DNA of 8,303 nucleotides from an uncultured Actinomycetes bacterium (GCA_946481495.1 CAMLNW010000116.1:1-8303); one strand, 5' to 3'; counted from the stretch's first letter, positions 1 through 7,054 are shown. Translations and numbers: made by a program. The notes: a model not told the origin generated them from the sequence alone.

Positions 1-418
1 CGCTGCGCAGGACAAGCACACGCTTGCCCTCGGGGATGTCGGCGACGCCGGCACCGCCGTCGCCGTGCTTGTGGTGTGCGGCCTTCGCGCCGTGACCCCT
101 GTGCCACCAGCCGCCCCAGACCTTGGTGTCACCGTCAACCGGCACCTCGACGGTCTCACCGTCGTTGCGACGGATCGAGACGCTGCTCGCGGTCGACGCG
201 AGCACCCGGCCCTGATCGACATGGACCGTGACGTCCTCGCCGTCCTTGCGCAGATGCGTCTCCGAGTAGGTGAGCGACTTGCCGAGTGAGCTGCCGCTGA
301 ATGCGGGCGCCGAGTGGCGGTCGCCCTTGCCGTCGCCGCCATGCGCGCCGGCCATTCCGGCGACCGTCAATGCGGATGCGGTCGCGGCGATCGCGATCGT
401 CTTGATCCTGTGGGACAT
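1..418 (-). CDS. Exported DUF5666-like protein, copy 1 (C-terminus beyond left edge)
   Basis: The frame opens with ATG at 418-416 and runs without a stop through base 1, giving 139 residues with the C-terminus missing. A strong AGGAGGA ribosome site (422-428) lies 3 bases upstream. Residues 1-26 are a signal peptide: MSHRIK, then a hydrophobic stretch ending near AGAHGG. Residues 48-60 read SLTYSETHLRKDG. Residues 68-100 have the pattern QGRVLAS..SVSIRRNDGETVEV.VDGDTKV, which resembles the small beta-strand unit of DUF5666-type proteins. A histidine-rich insert (about 104-119, HRGHG then HHKHG) is absent from the second copy at 2903-3469 and could bind metal. It then continues as VADIPEGKRVLVLRS. 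It follows the histidine kinase gene on the same strand after a 134-base gap. The family assignment is by pattern only; function is unknown, probably periplasmic or surface-located. Confidence 0.85.
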   Translation of the reverse strand, partial: MSHRIKTIAIAATASALTVAGMAGAHGGDGKGDRHSAPAFSGSSLGKSLTYSETHLRKDGEDVTVHVDQGRVLASTASSVSIRRNDGETVEVPVDGDTKVWGGWWHRGHGAKAAHHKHGDGGAGVADIPEGKRVLVLRS

Positions 419-421
419 CGG

Positions 422-428
422 TCCTCCT
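422..428 (-). promoter_or_regulatory. Ribosome binding site of exported protein copy 1
   Basis: On the minus strand AGGAGGA sits 3 bases before the ATG at 418. It fixes the start codon of the partial gene. The following upstream bases (a GACTCC-type stretch) resemble those upstream of the paralogue at 3469, suggesting the leader was duplicated together with the gene. Confidence 0.7.
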
Positions 429-504
429 AGTCGGAGTCGGGGAGTGACCGCATCTATTCCCAATGGCGTGGCGGATCCGTGCCAACCGACTCTCGCATGG
501 AGGT

Positions 505-528
505 TTGTGCACAGCAGGGTGTGCACAA
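505..528. repeat. 9-bp perfect inverted repeat TTGTGCACA-N6-TGTGCACAA
   Basis: The arms are 505-513 and 520-528 with spacer GCAGGG. Each arm contains the self-complementary octamer TGTGCACA (506-513 and 520-527), so the site is also a 14-bp-period direct repeat. It lies 24 bases after the histidine kinase stop and 87 bases before the start of exported protein copy 1. No T-tract follows on either side, so an operator seems likelier than an intrinsic terminator, but a hairpin in the transcript is also possible. The rest of the 419-552 gap shows only the ribosome site; I could not define a convincing -35/-10 pair. Confidence 0.5.
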
Positions 529-552
529 CCTTCCGAACTGGTTTGAGGTCGC

Positions 553-2100
553 CTAGATCGCGGGGGGAAGGCGGACGGTGAAGGTGGCGCCCGCGCCGGG
601 GCTGCTCTCGACGGCGACGCTGCCGCCCATCGCCTCGGTCAACTCACGGACGATCGCGAGGCCGAGCCCGGCGCCGTCGGGCGAGCCGCGACCGTGCCGA
701 CGGCGCAGGTGGAAGCGGTCGAAGGCGTGCTCTAGGTCTTCGGCGGGGATGCCGGGACCGGTGTCGGAGACGACGATCGCGCCGGGAACGACGCCGACCG
801 CGACCGTGCCGCCCGCGGGCGTGACGCGGATCGCGTTCTCGACGAGGTTGGAGACGACCTGGACAACGCGGTCGGCGTCGGCCAGCGCGACGAGCTGACC
901 GCCGCCGGCGTCCGATGTCGTGACTTCATCGCCGTCGACCTCGCCGCCGCCAGCTTCGACGGTCACGGCCACGTCGCTCGCCTTCGCCTGCGGACGCAGT
1001 CGCCGCTCGGCCTCGCGCGCCCCCTCGGCCAAGTCGACGCGCTCGGAGCGAACGTCGAGCACGCCCTGCTCCAGCTTGACCAGCGCGAGCAGGTCGCCGA
1101 CCAGACGGCCGAGGCGGTCCGCCTCGCGCCCAACGACCTCGGCGGCCGTCTTAGGATCAACCGTTCCGTCCTCGATGCCCTCGGCGTAGCCGCGGATCGC
1201 GGTCAGCGGCGTGCGCAACTCGTGCGACACCGACAGCAGAACCGCCCGCTCGGCCTCGCGCGAGCGCGCGAGCTGCTCGGACATGTCGTTGAAGGAGTCC
1301 GAGAGGGCGGCGAGCTCAGCAGTCTTCTCCGGCGGCAGCCGGCCGGGATCGCGGCCCTCGGCGAGCGAACGTGCAGCGTCGCCGACGCGCGCGATCGGAG
1401 CCGTCAACCTGCGCGCCAGCAGCGCGGCGGCCAGGCCAGCGAGTGCCGCGGCGATCGCGCCGGCGAGCAACAGGCCGCCGAGGTAGTCCGAGAAGTCATC
1501 CTTGGTCAGCGAGTCCGGTCGCGAGACGAGCACGACCGCCGGGCCGACCCGCCGCGCCGAGTAGATCTGGCGCTCGCCGTCGATCTCGGCGCGCCCGTTC
1601 GCGCTGTTGTCGCCGCGGAGCTCGGCGTAGGCGTCGGCAGGCAACGCCGCGCGCGCGCCCGCGAGCGTCAGCACCTGGGGACGGGGCGCGGCGTCGCCGC
1701 CAGCTGCCGGCGGGCCGCCCGGCCCTGGGCCACCGAGCGCGGCAGCGCCACCACCGCCCAGAGCGCCGCCACCCGGCGGTCTGGCCGGACCGCCGAGCCC
1801 GGGCGGCGGCGCGCCGCTCGCACCAGGCGGCGTCGGCGCCGCCAGATCGCGAAAGAGCGGCGCGAGCCGCAGACGGCGAGTCGAGCGCAGCCGATCGCCG
1901 CCGACGCGGGTCGACAACACGTCCTCCCCCGCGCTGCGCAGCTGAAAGGCGATCAAGTCAGCCTGACCCGCGACCTCGTCGGCGATCTGGTCGCGTACCG
2001 CGCCGCGGGTCAGGACGACGCCGATCGCCAGCGAGACGACGACCGCGACCAGCGCGGCGCCGAGGATTCCCGCGAACAGGCGCAGTCGCAGCGAGCGCAT
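553..2100 (-). CDS. Sensor histidine kinase (HAMP, HisKA, HATPase)
   Basis: This is a 515-residue membrane sensor kinase that should autophosphorylate and pass phosphate to the regulator encoded just upstream. Transmembrane segments lie at about 8-31 and 206-229. Between them is an extracytoplasmic region containing an unusual Pro/Gly/Ala-rich stretch (about 88-136). A HAMP domain follows at about 229-282. The HisKA box SVSHELRTPL carries the phospho-accepting His293. The ATPase domain shows the N box (SNLVENA, Asn418 and Asn422), the G1 box DTGPGIP (446-452), the F box (FDRF) and the G2 box (GAGLGL, 476-481). All catalytic boxes are intact. The ATG at 2100 overlaps the regulator's TGA by one base (TGATG), so translation is probably coupled; no separate ribosome site is evident. 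The domain order is like BaeS/PhoR-type partners of OmpR-family regulators. The signal sensed is unknown; the flanking exported proteins are candidates. Confidence 0.95.
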   Translation of the reverse strand: MRSLRLRLFAGILGAALVAVVVSLAIGVVLTRGAVRDQIADEVAGQADLIAFQLRSAGEDVLSTRVGGDRLRSTRRLRLAPLFRDLAAPTPPGASGAPPPGLGGPARPPGGGALGGGGAAALGGPGPGGPPAAGGDAAPRPQVLTLAGARAALPADAYAELRGDNSANGRAEIDGERQIYSARRVGPAVVLVSRPDSLTKDDFSDYLGGLLLAGAIAAALAGLAAALLARRLTAPIARVGDAARSLAEGRDPGRLPPEKTAELAALSDSFNDMSEQLARSREAERAVLLSVSHELRTPLTAIRGYAEGIEDGTVDPKTAAEVVGREADRLGRLVGDLLALVKLEQGVLDVRSERVDLAEGAREAERRLRPQAKASDVAVTVEAGGGEVDGDEVTTSDAGGGQLVALADADRVVQVVSNLVENAIRVTPAGGTVAVGVVPGAIVVSDTGPGIPAEDLEHAFDRFHLRRRHGRGSPDGAGLGLAIVRELTEAMGGSVAVESSPGAGATFTVRLPPAI

Positions 2101-2840
2101 CAGGCGACCAGCTTGTAGCCGGCGCCGCGCACCGTCTCGATCAGCTTCGGCCGGCCGAGCTTGCGGCGCAACTGGGCGACGTGGACGTCGACCGTCCGCG
2201 TCCCGGCGGCGAAGTCCATCCCCCAGGCCAGATCGAGCAGGCGGTCGCGATCGAGCACCCGGCCGGGGTTGGCGAGCAGCGCGGCGAGCAGGTCGAACTC
2301 GCGCGCGGTCACGTCGACGCGCGCGCCGTCGACGGTCACCTCACGGGCGCCGCGGTCAAGCCGGAGACCGGCGACCTCGACGATCTCCTCGTCGCCAGAC
2401 GGCCGAGCCGCCCCGCCGAGGCCCGGCGCTTGCACGCCCCGCGACCCGGCACCGGCGCCCGCCAGCCCGTTGCCGCCGTCCGCGCGCCGCAGCACCGCCT
2501 TGACCCGCGCGACCAGCTCGCGCGGCGAGAACGGCTTGACGACGTAGTCGTCGGCGCCGGCCTCCAGTCCCGCCACGCGATCGACCTCGTCGTCGCGCGC
2601 GCTGAGGATCACGATCGGGACGGCGGTGCTCGCGCGCAGCCGCCGGCAGACCTCGAAGCCGTCGATCCCCGGCAGTCCGATGTCGAGCACCACCAGCCGC
2701 ACCGGGTGACGGTCGATCTCGACGAGAGCCTCCTCGCCGCTGCGCGCCCAGGTGACGGAGTAGCCGTCGCGCTCGAGGTAGGCACGCACCAGCTCGGCGA
2801 TGCTGAGCTCGTCCTCGACGATCAGGACGTGGCCGTTCAC
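2100..2840 (-). CDS. OmpR/PhoB-family response regulator
   Basis: This 246-residue transcription factor has an N-terminal receiver domain (about 3-118) and a C-terminal winged-helix DNA-binding domain (about 155-245). The receiver has the acidic pair Glu9/Asp10, the phosphorylation site Asp53 (VLDIGLPG), Ser80 at the switch position (VILSAR) and Lys102 (VKPF). The effector domain ends in the family signature VHVAQLRRKLG...IETVRGAGYKLVA. The linker (about 121-152) is long and rich in Gly and Ala. The start is GTG at 2840, preceded by AAGGTGG (2845-2851) 4 bases upstream. The kinase gene follows with a one-base overlap. A strong hairpin separates it from the exported-protein gene upstream. By family rule it should bind tandem direct repeats of about 11-bp period; one candidate is at 3547-3562. 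Its target genes cannot be read directly. Confidence 0.96.
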   Translation of the reverse strand: MNGHVLIVEDELSIAELVRAYLERDGYSVTWARSGEEALVEIDRHPVRLVVLDIGLPGIDGFEVCRRLRASTAVPIVILSARDDEVDRVAGLEAGADDYVVKPFSPRELVARVKAVLRRADGGNGLAGAGAGSRGVQAPGLGGAARPSGDEEIVEVAGLRLDRGAREVTVDGARVDVTAREFDLLAALLANPGRVLDRDRLLDLAWGMDFAAGTRTVDVHVAQLRRKLGRPKLIETVRGAGYKLVA

Positions 2841-2863
2841 GCGGCCACCTTCGCACAGCGACC

Positions 2864-2894
2864 GGCGGGGCCGCCCGTCAAGAGCGGCCCCGCC
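2864..2894 (-). terminator. GC-rich hairpin between exported protein copy 2 and the regulator
   Basis: An 11-bp perfect inverted repeat, GGCGGGGCCGC (2864-2874) and GCGGCCCCGCC (2884-2894), encloses a 9-base loop. It begins 8 bases after the stop of the exported-protein gene. No T-tract follows on the minus strand, so it is not a classical intrinsic terminator. It may act as a partial terminator or as a 3'-end mRNA stabiliser, which would let the exported protein be made in excess of the regulator and kinase. Confidence 0.5.
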
Positions 2895-2902
2895 AAGCCC
2901 GG

Positions 2903-3469
2903 TCAGCCCTGCTGGCCGTCGAACGACGGCGGTGCCGGCATCTCGCCGCCGCCCGGGGGCGGTCCGCCGAAGCGGTGGCGGATCATCTTGCCGCGGTTCT
3001 TCGGCTCGACCAGCACCGCCTCCGCGGCGTCGTCGGAATCGGCACGGATCACGACGACCTGCTTGCCGTCGGCGATGTCGCTCACGTCGGCGTCGCGCTT
3101 GCGCGGCCCCGCCAGCACCTTGGTGTCGCCGTCGACCGCCACCTCGACGGTCTCGCCGTCGTTGCGCTCGATCGAGATCGAGTCGTCGCTCGTCGACACG
3201 ACCTTGCCGCGATCGGAGCGCACGACGACGTCCTTGCCGTCCTTGCGCAGATGCGTCTCCGAGTAGGTGAGCGAACCGCCGCGCTCACCCAGACCGCCGA
3301 GCATGAACCCACCCGGGGGCGGACCCGGCGGGCGCTGGCCCTGCTTCGCCTTGCCGCTCTTGCCCTGGCCACCGTCGTCGTCCTGGGCGACGGCGAGTCC
3401 GGCGACGGTCAGCGCCGACACGACGACGGCCACCGCGACCGTCCTGAGTCTGCTCTTCATGTGCTTCAC
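2903..3469 (-). CDS. Exported DUF5666-like protein, copy 2
   Basis: This 188-residue secreted protein is a paralogue of the partial one at 1-418. It has a signal peptide (Lys/Arg-rich start, hydrophobic about 10-28, end near LAVAQ|DD). A charged and Pro/Gly-rich spacer follows (about 30-65, with RPPGPPPGG), then SLTYSETHLRKDG (66-78). Next is a DUF5666-like unit (about 85-156: GKVVSTS..SISIERNDGETVEV.VDGDTKV...DIADGKQVVVI...AEAVLVEP), ending in a second Pro/Gly-rich tail (GGPPPGGG). The GTG at 3469 lies 5 bases after AGGAGG (3475-3480). The ATG at 3460 gives a signal peptide exactly as long as that of copy 1 (26 residues to the same point). Both starts remain possible. It heads the minus-strand cluster exported protein, regulator, kinase, exported protein. 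I infer an envelope accessory role; no enzymatic motif is visible. Confidence 0.88.
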   Translation of the reverse strand: MKHMKSRLRTVAVAVVVSALTVAGLAVAQDDDGGQGKSGKAKQGQRPPGPPPGGFMLGGLGERGGSLTYSETHLRKDGKDVVVRSDRGKVVSTSDDSISIERNDGETVEVAVDGDTKVLAGPRKRDADVSDIADGKQVVVIRADSDDAAEAVLVEPKNRGKMIRHRFGGPPPGGGEMPAPPSFDGQQG

Positions 3470-3521
3470 GTGCTCCTCCTCGGGGGAGTCGGGTCCTTGA
3501 CTGAGCCCATACTCGGAGGCG

Positions 3522-3550
3522 CCTGTACGGGAAGGATCAGCTCGACGTAA
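3522..3550 (-). promoter_or_regulatory. Candidate promoter of the two-component cluster
   Basis: On the minus strand TTACGT (3550-3545) and TACAGG (3527-3522) stand 17 bases apart, a sigma70-like layout with an imperfect -10. It would give a leader of roughly 45 bases before the GTG at 3469. The -35 element overlaps one copy of the GTAAG repeat, as expected where an OmpR-type activator contacts polymerase. The match is modest and unproven. Confidence 0.3.
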
Positions 3551-3562
3551 GGTCCATGTAAG
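3547..3562 (+). promoter_or_regulatory. GTAAG-N6-GTAAG direct repeat, candidate response-regulator site
   Basis: GTAAG occurs at 3547-3551 and 3558-3562, an exact 11-bp period (one helical turn). OmpR/PhoB-family dimers typically bind tandem half-sites with about this spacing, and the CpxR box is built from similar GTAAA repeats. It lies about 78 bases upstream of exported protein copy 2, overlapping a possible -35 element. Autoregulation by the regulator at 2100-2840 is the natural inference. Confidence 0.4.
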
Positions 3563-3567
3563 CCCGA

Positions 3568-3603
3568 GAACTAGAACATCGTTCTAGAACGATGTTCTAG
3601 TTC
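3568..3603. promoter_or_regulatory. 36-bp perfect palindrome, probable operator
   Basis: The 18-base half GAACTAGAACATCGTTCT (3568-3585) is followed at once by its exact reverse complement. It is nested: AGAAC-ATC-GTTCT (3573-3585) and AGAAC-GAT-GTTCT (3586-3598) are themselves small dyads, so two adjoining binding sites are implied. It is about 39% GC in very GC-rich DNA. It lies 24 bases after the tadA stop and just upstream of the candidate promoter of the two-component cluster. No T-tract follows it on either strand, which argues against a simple terminator. The form suits a TetR-type repressor with two dimers; no such regulator is encoded in the window. The actinobacterial LexA box has GAAC-N4-GTTC, whereas here the spacer is 3. 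Confidence 0.6.
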
Positions 3604-3627
3604 CGCGAGTAGGCGGCGAGACCGCGA

Positions 3628-5192
<1,565 letters not shown>

Positions 5193-5286
5193 GTCCGACC
5201 CCGCGAATACCGATTGGCCCAGGGCAACAACTTGCCTCCCCCGCAGGTGTTGTCCTCCACATACACTGGTGATTGGACCGTAACCC

Positions 5287-6537
5287 ATGCCCCGAGCCTC
5301 CCTCTTCACGGCGACGCTGGCCGCGCTCGCCCTAACGGCCGTAACGGCGAGCTCGGCGGTGGCCGACCCGGCGTACGTGCCTGGCGAACTGATCGTCAAG
5401 CGTGAGGGCGCGGCGGCGTCGACCACGGTCGCGGTCGCGAACGGCGAGTCGGTCAAGGACGCGGCACGCGAGCTGAGCGACCGCCCTGGCGTCGCCTACG
5501 CGCGCCCGAACTACATCGCCCACGCGACCGCCTATACGCCGAACGACCCTGGCTTCCCGCTGCAGTGGAACCTGGCTACGAGCATCGCCGGGATCAACAT
5601 GCCGGATGCCTGGGGCATCGCCCGCCAGAGCGGACATGCCGGCGGCAAGGGCACGATCGTCGCGGTGCTCGACACCGGCGTCGCCTACCAGCGCTTCCGC
5701 CGCTTTCGCCGTGCGCCCGACCTCAACCGCTTCGTCCGGGGCTACGACTTCGTCGCCGACGACCGCCACCCCAACGACCAGAACGGGCACGGAACCCACG
5801 TCTCGGGCACGATCGCCCAGAGCACTGGCAACGCCACGGCGGCGGCGGGCATCGCCTACCGCGCGCGGATCATGCCGGTGCGCGTGCTCGACGCCTCCGG
5901 CGCCGGCGACACGCTCTCGATCTCGCGCGGCATCCGCTTCGCCGCCCGCCATGGCGCCGACGTGATCAACCTCAGCCTCGAGTTCGACGCCGCCGTGCGC
6001 GCGGCGCAGATCCCCGACATCGTCTCGGCGCTCGAGTACGCGCGCTCGCGCGGCGCGATCGTGATCGCCGCCGCCGGCAACCAGGGCGCCCCGCAGGTCG
6101 CCTACCCGGCGCGCGCGCGCCATGTCGTCGCGGTCGCCGCGACGACCGCTCACGGCTGCCAAGCCGAGTACTCGAACAGTGGCGTCCACGTCGACATCGC
6201 GGCGCCCGGCGGCGGCGCCGACGCGGCGAACACCGACACCCAGTACGACGTGGACAACTGCCGCCCCGACCTGCGCGGCGAGTACATCTACCAGCAGACC
6301 TTCGCCGGCAGCGTCGCGCGATTCGGCCTGCCGCCCGGCTACGAGGGCACCTCGATGGCGGCCCCGCACGTCTCCGGCGTCGCCGCACTGCTGATCGGCA
6401 GCCGGCGACTGGGACGCAACCCGAGCCCGGCGGCCGTCGAGAAGCGGCTGAAGGCGTCGGCCCGCGACATCGGGACTCCCGGCTGGGACCCGCGCTATGG
6501 CTGGGGCCTGCTCGACGCCGCTGCAGCGCTCCGCTAG
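5287..6537 (+). CDS. Secreted subtilisin-family (S8) serine protease
   Basis: This 416-residue protease has a signal peptide with likely cleavage at AVA|DP (after residue 26). Next is a short prodomain (about 29-80: VPGELIVK...LSDRPGVAYARPNYIA) of the kind that folds and inhibits the enzyme until removed. The catalytic domain (about 85-416) has Asp129 (AVLDTGV), His168 (NGHGTHVSG), oxyanion Asn265 (AAAGNQG) and Ser356 (GTSMAAPH), all intact. Cys291 and Cys325 flank an insert before the serine and could form a disulfide. It ends at WGLLDAAAALR with no extra domain or anchor, so it should be released outside the cell. It is transcribed away from the epimerase across a 94-base gap. No Shine-Dalgarno precedes the ATG; a possible -10 TACACT (5262-5267) would leave only a short leader. 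The natural substrate is unknown. Confidence 0.94.
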   Translation: MPRASLFTATLAALALTAVTASSAVADPAYVPGELIVKREGAAASTTVAVANGESVKDAARELSDRPGVAYARPNYIAHATAYTPNDPGFPLQWNLATSIAGINMPDAWGIARQSGHAGGKGTIVAVLDTGVAYQRFRRFRRAPDLNRFVRGYDFVADDRHPNDQNGHGTHVSGTIAQSTGNATAAAGIAYRARIMPVRVLDASGAGDTLSISRGIRFAARHGADVINLSLEFDAAVRAAQIPDIVSALEYARSRGAIVIAAAGNQGAPQVAYPARARHVVAVAATTAHGCQAEYSNSGVHVDIAAPGGGADAANTDTQYDVDNCRPDLRGEYIYQQTFAGSVARFGLPPGYEGTSMAAPHVSGVAALLIGSRRLGRNPSPAAVEKRLKASARDIGTPGWDPRYGWGLLDAAAALR

Positions 6538-6543
6538 CCGCGT

Positions 6544-6555
6544 CGACCTAGGTCG
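6544..6555. terminator. 12-bp palindrome between convergent genes
   Basis: CGACCTAGGTCG is perfectly self-complementary and is flanked by CCGC (6538-6541) and GCGG (6557-6560), giving an interrupted stem. It covers the stop codon of the universal stress protein and starts 6 bases after the protease stop. There is no loop and no T-tract, so a role as bidirectional terminator is only a possibility. Confidence 0.25.
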
Positions 6556-6991
6556 TGCGGATGATTAGCACGCTGCACGGCGCGTGATGCGAGATCTTGT
6601 TCGGCACCGAGCCGAGCAGGAACCGCTTCGCGCCGGTCATTCCCTTGTTGCCGACGACGATCAGGTCCGCGTTGCGCTGCTCGGCGACGTCGAGGATCGC
6701 GTCAGCGGGATCGCCCTCGCGCGCGAGCGTCTCGACGGTCAGTCCGGCGACGCGCATCGCGTCGGCCTCCTCCTCGAGCAGCCGGTCGACGTCGGCGCGT
6801 GGGTTGACCATCCACTGGAGGTCCTGCGGCACTTCGAGCCGTTCGGAGCGCAGCCGGCTCTCCGGCACCGCCTCGTAGGCGCAGACGAGATAGATCCGCG
6901 CGCCAACTGAGCGCGCGAGCTCGGTCGCCTGCCGCACCGCCTCGGCGGCGGTGTCGGAACCATCCGTGCCGACGACGATCGAACCGATCAC
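6548..6991 (-). CDS. Universal stress protein, UspA family (ATP-binding type)
   Basis: This 147-residue single-domain cytosolic protein begins MIGSIVVGTDGSDTAAEAV, with the family's first strand and Asp10. It ends with the nucleotide-binding signature G-2X-G-9X-G-S: Gly114, Gly117, Gly127, Ser128 in VVGNKGMTG...LLGSVPNKISHHAPCSVLIIR. That motif marks the ATP-binding subgroup, which usually forms dimers and helps cells survive starvation, hypoxia or oxidative stress. The start is GTG at 6991. No ribosome site is visible; instead a near-consensus -10 TATGAT lies 6 bases before the GTG, which suggests a leaderless transcript. It converges on the protease gene with a 10-base gap and diverges from the 28-residue ORF at 7055. 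Confidence 0.94.
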   Translation of the reverse strand: MIGSIVVGTDGSDTAAEAVRQATELARSVGARIYLVCAYEAVPESRLRSERLEVPQDLQWMVNPRADVDRLLEEEADAMRVAGLTVETLAREGDPADAILDVAEQRNADLIVVGNKGMTGAKRFLLGSVPNKISHHAPCSVLIIRTT

Positions 6992-6997
6992 AGGGCG

Positions 6998-7003
6998 ATC
7001 ATA
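6998..7003 (-). promoter_or_regulatory. -10 element for leaderless universal stress protein mRNA
   Basis: On the minus strand TATGAT is followed by six bases and then the GTG start, so transcription would begin at or very near the start codon. No good -35 match was found. Leaderless mRNAs are common in Actinomycetota; their use here is inferred. Confidence 0.45.
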
Positions 7004-7024
7004 GGCAGCGGCGCCGGCGCCAGT

Positions 7025-7040
7025 GTGACGTTCGTGTCAC
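7025..7040. repeat. Small dyad GTGAC-N6-GTCAC in a divergent promoter
   Basis: The arms are 7025-7029 and 7036-7040. The dyad sits between the outward-facing -10 elements of the stress protein and of the 28-residue ORF, where a shared regulator could bind. Five-base arms are short, so chance is not excluded. A separate 12-bp GC palindrome (GGCGCCGGCGCC, 7010-7021) lies beside it. Confidence 0.3.
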
Positions 7041-7046
7041 TAGGAT
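7041..7046 (+). promoter_or_regulatory. -10 element for the 28-residue ORF
   Basis: TAGGAT ends 8 bases before the ATG at 7055, a spacing that puts the start of transcription close to the start codon (leaderless or nearly so). There is no Shine-Dalgarno before the ATG. No strong -35 is seen. Confidence 0.35.
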
Positions 7047-7054
7047 CGGCCGCC

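Noticed and set aside
88..136. CRISPR-like or tandem repeat reading of the GC-rich tracts
   Set aside because: Apparent short repeats here are codon-level recurrence within the exported-protein gene, with no regular unit or spacer.
1222..2118. A 298-residue plus-strand frame
   Set aside because: It is antisense to the histidine kinase, which has every catalytic motif; composition is shadow-like.
1371..3266. A 631-residue open frame on the plus strand
   Set aside because: It is antisense to the kinase, regulator and exported protein, is extremely Arg/Ala/Ser-rich with no domain, and is a GC-rich shadow frame.
3568..3603. LexA (SOS) box
   Set aside because: The Gram-positive LexA site has GAAC and GTTC separated by 4 bases; here the spacer is 3 and the whole site is a double dyad.
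3568..3603. Insertion-sequence end or attachment site
   Set aside because: No transposase or integrase, no target duplication and no second copy in the window.
5193..5456. An 88-residue N-terminal extension of the epimerase
   Set aside because: The Rossmann motif normally begins within a few residues of the start; the extension has no family features and would overlap the divergent protease gene.
5332..6369. A 345-residue minus-strand frame
   Set aside because: It is antisense to a protease with an intact triad and has Arg/Val/Asp-rich sequence without recognisable motifs.
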